Shown: positions 8,169 to 15,812 of the stretch, piece after piece
How positions within the stretch are numbered: the stretch's first letter is position 1
Layout of the letters: every line of letters starts with the position of its first letter
From: Chloroflexota bacterium
GTDB taxonomy: Bacteria; Chloroflexota; Limnocylindria; P2-11E
Assembly: GCA_005882255.1 (NCBI GenBank)
Contig: VBEZ01000178.1
Span: 1-49,871 of the forward strand
Direction of reading: 5' to 3'
Length of the DNA stretch: 49,871 nt
Notes under the pieces: generated by a model
Database searches by the model: none
What the model was told of the DNA's origin: nothing
The model's input: only the letters and a program-made list of their open reading frames with translations
Made by a program: the position numbers and the translations under genes

Positions 8169-8897
8169 ATGAGAGATCTTGAGCGCTCGGTCCGCGTGCT
8201 CCTAGTGCTCGACGACCGCGCGCTGGCGAACACCATCGACCTCACCCTCCGGCATGGCGGCTATATCCGCCGGTCAGAGGAGACGGTAGGAGCCGCGAGA
8301 GTCGCGATCGCCGAGTGGAAGCCGCATCTCCTCCTCCTCGACATCGACCTCGATGCCGGTGCGGCGATCCAACTCATCGATGACGCCCGCGCCGGAGGGC
8401 CGATGGGCATCATCGCGCTGACCCGGCGCAGCGACCTGCGCGGGAAGCTCGACGCGTTCGAGCGTGGCGCCGACGACTACATCGGCGTCCCGTTCGTTCC
8501 GGATGATCTGGTCGCGCGCGCACGCGCCGTGCTGCGCCGAACGCACGGCAAGGTCGGGGAGCTCGTGCCGCGCCTGCGCATCGGAGACCTCGAGATCGAT
8601 GTCCTGAACCGAAAGGTGCTCGCAGGCGAACATGAGCTTCATCTCACCTCGCTCGAGCAGGCCCTGCTCTACCTGCTCGCCGCGAATGCCGGCAGCGTGC
8701 TCACTCGCGAGCAGATCCTCGACGCACTGTGGGGGACCGACTTCGTGATCGAGAGCAACGTCGTGGACCGCCACGTGCGCGCGCTCCGCGCGAAGCTGCA
8801 GAACGACTGGCACAGACCGCGTTACATCGAGACCGTCCCTGGGAGTGGATATCGGTTCGTTCCCGGCGACGGTACGAAGGCGAACGGACCGGTCTAG
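8169..8897 (+). CDS. OmpR/PhoB-type response regulator (atypical receiver)
   Basis: REC domain (VRVLLVLDDRALAN...LLLLDIDL...GADDYIGVPFVPDDLVARARAVLRR) plus C-terminal winged helix (LTSLEQALLYLLAANAGSVLTREQILDALWG...VDRHVRALRAKL...YIETVPGSGYRFV). Confidence 0.9.
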   Translation: MRDLERSVRVLLVLDDRALANTIDLTLRHGGYIRRSEETVGAARVAIAEWKPHLLLLDIDLDAGAAIQLIDDARAGGPMGIIALTRRSDLRGKLDAFERGADDYIGVPFVPDDLVARARAVLRRTHGKVGELVPRLRIGDLEIDVLNRKVLAGEHELHLTSLEQALLYLLAANAGSVLTREQILDALWGTDFVIESNVVDRHVRALRAKLQNDWHRPRYIETVPGSGYRFVPGDGTKANGPV

Positions 8898-9007
8898 TCC
8901 TCGTCTCGTCGCGCCATGCGGCGCATCGAGTTACAAACCGCCCTGCGACCTGGTGGGCCCAGTCTCGGCGCGTGTCGATTTGGCGGTCCCGTTGTTCGAG
9001 CCAGCAG

Positions 9008-9280
9008 ATGATGGAGGAGGTCGGAAAGTTCACGGAGGAGACCAAACGGGCCGGCATCCTCCTCGCGACCGGCGGGCTCGCACCGCTGGGTACGCGCGTC
9101 CGCAGCTCCGGTGGAAAGCTGGCGGTGACCGACGGGCCGTTCACCGAGACGAAGGAGCTGACCGGCGGGTTCGCTCTCATCGAGGTGAAGTCGCGCGAAG
9201 AGGCGATCGAGTGGGCCAAGCGGTTCCGGAAGATCGTCGGCGACGGCGAGAGCGTCGTCCAGGAAGTCTTCGGGGGCTAG
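9008..9280 (+). CDS. YCII/DGPF-domain protein, apparently lacking its N-terminal strand
   Basis: MMEEVGKFTEETKRAGILLATGGLAPLGTRVRSSGGKLAVTDGPFTETKELTGGFALIEVKSREEAIEWAKRF; no usual YCII N-terminus in any frame upstream. Confidence 0.65.
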   Translation: MMEEVGKFTEETKRAGILLATGGLAPLGTRVRSSGGKLAVTDGPFTETKELTGGFALIEVKSREEAIEWAKRFRKIVGDGESVVQEVFGG

Positions 9281-9288
9281 ATGCCTCA

Positions 9289-10554
9289 GTGACGGCTACC
9301 GATGCGCACCACGCCATCGACGCGGTGTGGAGGATCGAGTCCCCGAGGCTCATCGCCGGACTCACGCGGATCGTTCGGGACGTCGGTCTCGCGGAGGACC
9401 TCGCGCAGGACGCTCTCGTGGCGGCGCTCGAACAGTGGCCTGAGTCAGGCGTCCCGGACAACCCCGGCGCCTGGCTCATGGCCACTGCGAAACATCGCGC
9501 GATCGATCGTCTGCGGCGGAACGAACGGCTCGAGCGTAAGCAGGAGGAGCTCGGTCGCGACCTCGTGCTGCAACAGGAGATGAGCGTGGGGAATCTCGAC
9601 GCCGCGACTCCAGACGACGTGGGTGACGACCTGCTGCGCCTCATGTTCATCGCGTGTCATCCGATCCTCGCGCCCGAGGCACGGGTCGGGCTCACGCTCC
9701 GTTTGCTCGCGAGCCTCACGACCGAGGAGATCGCGCGGGCCTTCCTCGTACCGGTGTCGACGATCGCGCAGCGCATCGTTCGGGCGAAGCGAACGCTCAC
9801 CGAGGCGCGCGTTCCATTCGAGGTGCCCGTTGGCGCCGAGCTCGACGCGCGCCTCGCGTCGGTGCTGCAGGTCATCTACCTCGTGTTCAACGAAGGCTAC
9901 TCGGCGACAGCGGGCGACGACCTCATACGCGCGGGGCTCTGCGAGGATGCGCTCCGTCTTGGACGGATCCTCGTCGGACTCGCGCCGCAGGAATCAGAGG
10001 TGCACGGCCTCGTCGCCTTGATGGAGATCCAGGCCTCCCGCTCGCGCGCGCGAGTCGGACCGTCGGGCGAGATCGTCCTGCTGCTCGATCAGGACCGCAC
10101 GCGTTGGGATCCGCTCCTCATCGCTCGCGGCCTCGCCGCGCTCGACCGCGCTGAGAAGCTCGGCGGAGCGCTCGGCCCATACGCGCTGCAAGCCGCGATC
10201 GCGGCCTGTCACGCGCGGGCGCGGACGCCGGCGGAGACCGACTGGGCGCGTATCGCCGCGCTTTACGACGCGCTCGCGCAGCTCACGCCGTCGCCCGTCG
10301 TCGAGCTCAACCGCGCGGTCGCCGTAGGAATGGCTTTCGGTCCGGCTGCGGGCCTCGAGCTCGTAGATGCGCTGACCGCGGAGCCATCACTCCGGAGCTA
10401 TCACTTCCTCCCGAGCGCGCGCGGCGACCTCCTGGCAAAGCTCGGGCGTCTCGAGGAAGCACGCGCGGAGTTCGAGCGCGCGGCATCGCTCACGCAGAAC
10501 GCGCGCGAGCGCGACCTGCTTCTGGGGCGCGCCGCCGCGTGCTCGCGGTCGTAG
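9289..10554 (+). CDS. RNA polymerase ECF sigma factor with C-terminal extension (ECF42-like, DUF6596-type)
   Basis: VWRIESPRLIAGLTRIVRDVGLAEDLAQDALVAALEQWP...KHRAIDRLRR (region 2), LTTEEIARAFLVPVSTIAQRIVRAKR (region 4), VIYLVFNEGYSA C-terminal extension; adjacent DGPF gene. Confidence 0.9.
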   Translation: MTATDAHHAIDAVWRIESPRLIAGLTRIVRDVGLAEDLAQDALVAALEQWPESGVPDNPGAWLMATAKHRAIDRLRRNERLERKQEELGRDLVLQQEMSVGNLDAATPDDVGDDLLRLMFIACHPILAPEARVGLTLRLLASLTTEEIARAFLVPVSTIAQRIVRAKRTLTEARVPFEVPVGAELDARLASVLQVIYLVFNEGYSATAGDDLIRAGLCEDALRLGRILVGLAPQESEVHGLVALMEIQASRSRARVGPSGEIVLLLDQDRTRWDPLLIARGLAALDRAEKLGGALGPYALQAAIAACHARARTPAETDWARIAALYDALAQLTPSPVVELNRAVAVGMAFGPAAGLELVDALTAEPSLRSYHFLPSARGDLLAKLGRLEEARAEFERAASLTQNARERDLLLGRAAACSRS

Positions 10555-10570
10555 GCAGCGCCGATTCAGA

Positions 10571-11488
10571 ATGAGCGCTGCGATGCGGATCCCGCGCTCT
10601 CGTTCGCCGCTGCTCCTGGCGTTCGCCTGTGGCGTCGTCCTGAGCGGCTGCGCGGTGACGAGCGGCGTACCGGCCGCAGCGAGCGCGCCGCCGGCGACGA
10701 CTGCACCGGCCATCACGGCGACCGCGGCCGCGCTCGCGATCCCGACCGCGACCCCGCGGGAGGAGCCGCCCGCGGTCGCCGCGGACCCGGTCGCGATCGC
10801 GGCGCAGGTCGCCACCGCCGAGCGTGCGGTGCGGGACCACGGTCTCACCGGCGCGACCCTCGCGTGGATGGGTCATCTCCAACAGCGGGCTTACCGCGCG
10901 GTCGCCGCGCGGCCCGAGTGGCATGACGCGTTCCTTGCGGCGGTGCCCGCCGATCTCCGCGGCGTAGCGACCGCGAACCTCGACGCGACCGCCGATCTGC
11001 GCGCGACCGTCGTGCCCGGTCCGGACCTGCCGAGCGCGTGGCGGATCGTCGCGCCCGCGCCGATGGAAGATCTTGCTCGCTACTACCGCGAGGCGGAGGC
11101 CGACTTCGGCGTTCCGTGGTCGTACCTTGCGGCGATCCATCTCGTCGAGACCCGCATGGGTCGGATCCGTGGCACTTCGGTCGCCGGGGCGCAGGGCCCG
11201 ATGCAGTTCATGCCCGGGACCTGGGCGGCGTACGGCGAAGGCGACGTGAACTCCGACCGCGACGCGATCCGAGCCGCGGCGCGCTACCTGCGCGCGAACG
11301 GTGCGCCCGCCAACATGGCGAACGCGCTCTTCCGCTACAACAATTCGCAGCGCTACGTCCGCGCGGTGACGGCCTATGCCGAGGTCATGCGTGCTGAGCC
11401 CGACGCGCTCCGCGGCTACTACAACTGGCAGGTCTACTACCTGACCACCAAGGGTGACATCCTGCTGCCGGTCGGGTACGGCAGCTGA
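10571..11488 (+). CDS. Lytic transglycosylase domain lipoprotein
   Basis: Lipobox VVLSGC; YYREAEADFGVPWSYLAAIHLVETRMGRIRGTSVAGAQGPMQFMPGTWAAYGEGDVNSDRDAIRAAARYL. Confidence 0.9.
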   Translation: MSAAMRIPRSRSPLLLAFACGVVLSGCAVTSGVPAAASAPPATTAPAITATAAALAIPTATPREEPPAVAADPVAIAAQVATAERAVRDHGLTGATLAWMGHLQQRAYRAVAARPEWHDAFLAAVPADLRGVATANLDATADLRATVVPGPDLPSAWRIVAPAPMEDLARYYREAEADFGVPWSYLAAIHLVETRMGRIRGTSVAGAQGPMQFMPGTWAAYGEGDVNSDRDAIRAAARYLRANGAPANMANALFRYNNSQRYVRAVTAYAEVMRAEPDALRGYYNWQVYYLTTKGDILLPVGYGS

Positions 11489-11502
11489 GGGAGGTCGGCG
11501 CG

Positions 11503-12249
11503 ATGTCGTTCGAGCGCAGCTTCGCCGGCACGGGCATCGGTGCCGAGCCCGGTCCGAACACGGGCCCGGCGGAGGCCGGCCAAGCCGATGTGGTGACGCC
11601 CGCGATGCGGCTCCAGATCCTGTCCACCGAGCACTGGAGCCTGCTCGCCTCACGCGCGCTCGCCTGGAACGAGTCGTTCAGCCGCGCCGGGATGTTCCTG
11701 ACGACACTCACGGGAGCGATCGTGGCGCTGGCGCTGGTCGCGCAGGCATCGGCGTTCGGCGAGGGGTTCACCCTCTTCGCTTTGGTCATCCTGCCGGTGG
11801 TGCTCTTCATCGGCGTGGCAACGTCGATACGCCTCGGAGCGTCGAATTACCACGAGGCGACCTGCGTGATCGGCATGAACCGCATCCGCGCGGCATACCT
11901 CGAGCTCGCGCCGGACCTCGAGCGGTTCTTCGTCATGAGCGCGCACGACGATCTGCGCGGAATGGGCATCACCATGGGCGTGCCGCCTGGTGGCGGCAGG
12001 CTCTTCTGGTTGGCGCAGATCATCGCCGGCACGCCCACGGTGGTCACGATCCTCAACTCGGTGCTCGCGGGAGTGATAGCGGCGGTCGTCACGCTCCGTT
12101 TCGGGGCCAACGCGTCGACGGTCCTCGGCATCGGTCTGCTTGGCTTTGTGGTGGCGGAAGCGCTGCAGATCCTGTACACGAGCAGGCGTGTCGCGAAGAT
12201 CTGGTCGGGACTGGCGCCACGCTTTCCCACACCCGCCGCGAAGCCTTGA
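11503..12249 (+). CDS. Hypothetical membrane protein
   Basis: Two hydrophobic hairpins (MFLTTLTGAIVALALVAQ / LFALVILPVVLFIGVATSI; TVVTILNSVLAGVIAAVVTL / LGIGLLGFVVAEAL). Confidence 0.6.
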   Translation: MSFERSFAGTGIGAEPGPNTGPAEAGQADVVTPAMRLQILSTEHWSLLASRALAWNESFSRAGMFLTTLTGAIVALALVAQASAFGEGFTLFALVILPVVLFIGVATSIRLGASNYHEATCVIGMNRIRAAYLELAPDLERFFVMSAHDDLRGMGITMGVPPGGGRLFWLAQIIAGTPTVVTILNSVLAGVIAAVVTLRFGANASTVLGIGLLGFVVAEALQILYTSRRVAKIWSGLAPRFPTPAAKP

Positions 12250-12328
12250 GCCATGTGCTGACTGGCCGTCCGCGCTCCCTCCGGTGCTAGGCTCGTCAGA
12301 CGACTTGCCGGCAGGGGGAGGAACGTTC

Positions 12329-13939
12329 ATGTCGTACCGACGCTCGTCCATTCTTTTCGTCATCGCACTGCTCGTCGCCGCGGCGTGCAGCCAGCCGCCG
12401 CCGAGCGCGGGCAGCCCAACACCGCAGGCGACCGGCGGGGCCGCGAGCACGCTGGTCTGGTACGCCGATACGAGCGACCTGATCTCGCTCGATCCGGCCG
12501 TCGCGTACGAATTCACCGGCGTCCTGCTCGCCCACAACGCGTACGAGACGCTCGTGAAGTTCGACGGCGCCGACCTCTCGACCATCAAGCCCGCCCTCGC
12601 GCAAAGCTGGGATATCAAGGATTCGGGGACGCAGTGGGACATCACGTTCAAGCTGCGCTCGGGTGCGAAGTTCGCGAGTGGCAACGCGATCACGGCGGAC
12701 GACGTCGTGTACTCGTTCCAGCGCGTACTCAAGCTCAACAAGTCGCCGGCGTTCCTGTTCACCGACATCGCTCAGATCAAGGACACGAGCATCAAGGCGA
12801 GCGACCCCTCGACGGTCGTCATCAGCCTTCCGAAGACCGCGAGCCCGCAGGGCTTCCTCGCCGTTCTCACGTTCACCATCGGTAGCGTCGTCGACTCGAA
12901 GGACGTGAAGACCAAAGAGACCGGCGGCGACTCGGGATCGGGCTATCTGCTCGACCACTCGTCCGGGAGCGGGGCCTTCGTGATCGACCACTGGACCAAG
13001 AACTCGGAGGTCCAGCTGAAAGCCAATCCGAACTACACCGGCAGTCCGAAGCCGGCGCTCGGCGGCGTGCTCGTGAAGCACGTGCCTGAGTCGACGAACC
13101 AGCAGTTCGCGCTCGAGAAGGGCGATGCGGATATCGCGCGAAATCTCGGTGCGCAGCAGATCACCGCCCTGCAGGGCAAGCCGGGTGTCGTGACCACGAC
13201 CGGGAACAGCCTGCAGCTTGTCTACGTCGGCATGAACGTGACCGTGAAGCCGCTCGATAACGTCAACGTGCGCGAGGCGCTCCGCACCGCGATCGATTAC
13301 GACGGCATCGTGAAGGATCTCTTCAAGGGCGGCGCGAAGAAGGTCCAGGGCATCGTCCCGGCCGGTCTCGCCGGCTACAACGAAACGACACCCTTCCAGG
13401 CCGATGTCAACAAGGCCAAGTCGCTGTTGCAGCAGGCCGGGCAGACCGCCATCACGCTCGAGCTTCTCGTGCCGACGGGTCCCGCGCCGGGCGGCGTTGC
13501 GTGGGCGGACCTCGCGGCCAAGCTCCAGTCGGACTGGAAGAACATCGGCGTCACCGTGAACATCAAACAGACGACGCAGGCCGACCTGCTCGGCACGTAC
13601 CGCGCGCAGAAGGGTCAGCTGGTCATGATCCTGTGGGGACCGGACTTCCCGGACCCTGATGCGAACGTCGGTCCGTTCACGGACTACGCCGCCAAGTCGA
13701 TCGCCTTCCGCAACGGTTGGGACGACAAGACGATCGCTGCCAAGGGCCGCGATGCCGCGCTCATCACCGACGCGGCCAAGCGCTCCACCGCATACAAGGA
13801 CATCACCGACTACGTGCTCCACAACGGGCCCTACGTCGTGCTGTACCAGCCGACCGAACCATTCGGCCTGCGCTCGAACGTGAAGGGGTTCGTCTGGAGC
13901 CCGATGGACTGGACGGATTTCGCGGCGATAAGCAAATAG
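12329..13939 (+). CDS. ABC transporter substrate-binding protein, family 5 (peptide/nickel-type)
   Basis: Lipoprotein signal LLVAAACSQ; DLISLDPAVAYEFTGVLLAHNAYETLVKFDG...LAQSWDIKDSGTQWDITFKLRSGAKFASGNAITADDVVYSFQR; SD gggggagg. Confidence 0.93.
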   Translation: MSYRRSSILFVIALLVAAACSQPPPSAGSPTPQATGGAASTLVWYADTSDLISLDPAVAYEFTGVLLAHNAYETLVKFDGADLSTIKPALAQSWDIKDSGTQWDITFKLRSGAKFASGNAITADDVVYSFQRVLKLNKSPAFLFTDIAQIKDTSIKASDPSTVVISLPKTASPQGFLAVLTFTIGSVVDSKDVKTKETGGDSGSGYLLDHSSGSGAFVIDHWTKNSEVQLKANPNYTGSPKPALGGVLVKHVPESTNQQFALEKGDADIARNLGAQQITALQGKPGVVTTTGNSLQLVYVGMNVTVKPLDNVNVREALRTAIDYDGIVKDLFKGGAKKVQGIVPAGLAGYNETTPFQADVNKAKSLLQQAGQTAITLELLVPTGPAPGGVAWADLAAKLQSDWKNIGVTVNIKQTTQADLLGTYRAQKGQLVMILWGPDFPDPDANVGPFTDYAAKSIAFRNGWDDKTIAAKGRDAALITDAAKRSTAYKDITDYVLHNGPYVVLYQPTEPFGLRSNVKGFVWSPMDWTDFAAISK

Positions 13940-13953
13940 GGCGCTAGCGCGCC

Positions 13954-14967
13954 ATGCGCTTTCTCGGCTTTCTCTTGCGGCGCGTGGTCGGGATCGCGGC
14001 CGTGATGATCGGTGTTTCGGTCATCACGTTCGCGATCTCGCATGTCATCCCCGCGGACCCGGTGGCCGCCGCGCTCGGCGATCACGCGACCGATGCGCAG
14101 ATCGCGCAATTCCGCGCCGAATACCGCCTCGACCGACCGCTCCCCGAGCAGTACATCAGCTACGCGACCGGCATCCTTCACGGCGATCTGGGTAAGAGCA
14201 TCCGCACGCGACGCTCCGTCGCCGACGACCTCGCCGACTCCTTCCCCGCGACGCTGGAGCTCTCATTCGCGGCCCTGCTCATCTCCATCGTGCTGGGCGT
14301 GCCAGCGGGCGTATGGTCCGCGGTCTCCCGCGGCCGGATCCCGGACTACGTCGTGCGCGTCCTCTCCCTCGCGGGCGGCTCGCTGCCGGTCTTCTGGCTC
14401 GGGCTCATCGTGATCGGGCTCTTCTACTACCAGCTCGGCTGGTTCCCCGGCGGCGGCCGCCTCGACACGTTCGTCTCGCCGCCGCCGACACGCACCGGCC
14501 TCTACGTTCTCGACAGCATCCTCGCCGGCGACGTCGAAGCGCTGCGCAGCAGCCTGGTCCATCTCGTGCTCCCCGCGCTCACGCTCGGGTACTTCTCGAC
14601 CGCGGTGATCGCGCGCATGACCCGATCGAGCATGCTCGACGTCCTCGGCCAGGATTACATGCGCACCGCGCGCGCCAAGGGCCTGCGCGAGCCGGTGATC
14701 GTGCTTCGCCACGCGCTCCGCAACGCGCTCATCCCCACCATCACGATCGTCGGACTCACGTTCGGCAGCCTGCTCTCCGGCGCGGTGCTCACCGAAACGA
14801 TCTTCAGCTGGCCCGGGCTCGGCCGCTACGCCACCGCATCGGCGGTGAGCCTCGACTTCCCGGCCGTCCTCGGCGTGACCCTGCTGGCGGCCGTCGTCTA
14901 TCCCGTCGCGAACCTCGTCGTCGACGTCGCCTATTACTGGCTCGATCCCAGGATCCAGCGTGGCTAA
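13954..14967 (+). CDS. ABC transporter permease (DppB-like)
   Basis: MRFLGFLLRRVVGIAAVMIGVSVITFAISHVIPADPV...ARMTRSSMLDVLGQDYMRTARAKGL. Confidence 0.93.
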   Translation: MRFLGFLLRRVVGIAAVMIGVSVITFAISHVIPADPVAAALGDHATDAQIAQFRAEYRLDRPLPEQYISYATGILHGDLGKSIRTRRSVADDLADSFPATLELSFAALLISIVLGVPAGVWSAVSRGRIPDYVVRVLSLAGGSLPVFWLGLIVIGLFYYQLGWFPGGGRLDTFVSPPPTRTGLYVLDSILAGDVEALRSSLVHLVLPALTLGYFSTAVIARMTRSSMLDVLGQDYMRTARAKGLREPVIVLRHALRNALIPTITIVGLTFGSLLSGAVLTETIFSWPGLGRYATASAVSLDFPAVLGVTLLAAVVYPVANLVVDVAYYWLDPRIQRG

Positions 14968-15713
14968 GCGCGCGCCGATCCTGCGTGAGCCGCTCAACGT
15001 CCTGGCGCTCGCCCTCATCACCGCGTTCGCGGTGTGCGCGGTCCTCGCACCGTTCCTCGCGCCGTACGACCCGCTCGCGCAGACGCTCAGCTCGCGTCTC
15101 GAGCCACCCTCGGCGGCGCACTGGCTCGGCACCGACTCCCTCGGGCGCGACATCGCCAGCCGCATCCTGTACGGCGCGCGCATCTCGCTCATCGTCGGCG
15201 TCGTCGTCGTGGCATTGGCGGGCGTCTTCGGAACGTTCGTCGGTCTCGTCGCGGGTTACGCCGGCGGGCTCGCGGACGAGGCGCTCATGCGCTTCACGGA
15301 GGTGTTTCTGGCGTTCCCGCCGCTCATCCTCGCGATGGCGATCGCGGGCGCACTCGGGCCGAGCCTCACGAACGCGATCATCGCGATCGCCGCCGTCACC
15401 TGGGCGGTCTACGCGCGCCTCGCGCGCGGGCAGCTGCTTTCGCTGCGACGCCGCGAGTACGTCGAGGCGGCGCGGAGCATCGGCGCCTCGCCGGGGAGGA
15501 TCCTCGTGCGCCACCTCCTGCCGAACGCGATCGCACCGCTGCTCGTCCAGGCAAGCTTCGACATGGGCGCGGCGATCATCGCCGCGGCCGGGCACGCAGC
15601 CGTGGCTGTCGCTCTTTCCGGGCCTCGCGATCCTCTTTGCGGTCGGAGCGTTCAACGTGCTCGGTGACGGCCTGCGCGACCTCTTCGACCCGCGGCTCCG
15701 TCGGGCGGGCTGA
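14960..15713 (+). pseudogene. ABC transporter permease (DppC-like), frameshifted with apparent internal loss near 15591-15600
   Basis: Frame 14960..15667 is DppC-like until ASFDMGAAIIAAAG; the conserved C-terminus TQPWLSLFPGLAILFAVGAFNVLGDGLRDLFDPRLRRAG continues in a different frame to 15713; the LSFLGL..PP.PSWG segment seen in the paralog at 27022..27909 is missing. Confidence 0.8.
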
Positions 15714-15812
15714 CCGGCTTCACGCGATCTGTGTCATCGCGATGACGCGGTGCGCCGCCGCCGGAGGTGTAGGCTGCCGACCTCGTGGCGGCGCCACGAA
15801 GGAGGAGCCTGG

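Noticed and set aside
8985-9010. GTTCGAGCC resembling a tRNA T-loop
   Set aside because: Flanking bases do not form a T-stem and no acceptor or anticodon arms fit; it lies at the 5' side of the DGPF ORF.
12296-13822. 508-aa minus-strand ORF opposite the ABC substrate-binding protein
   Set aside because: Antisense shadow ORF caused by high GC; low-complexity Arg/Glu/Val-rich translation, while the plus strand carries a clear family 5 SBP.
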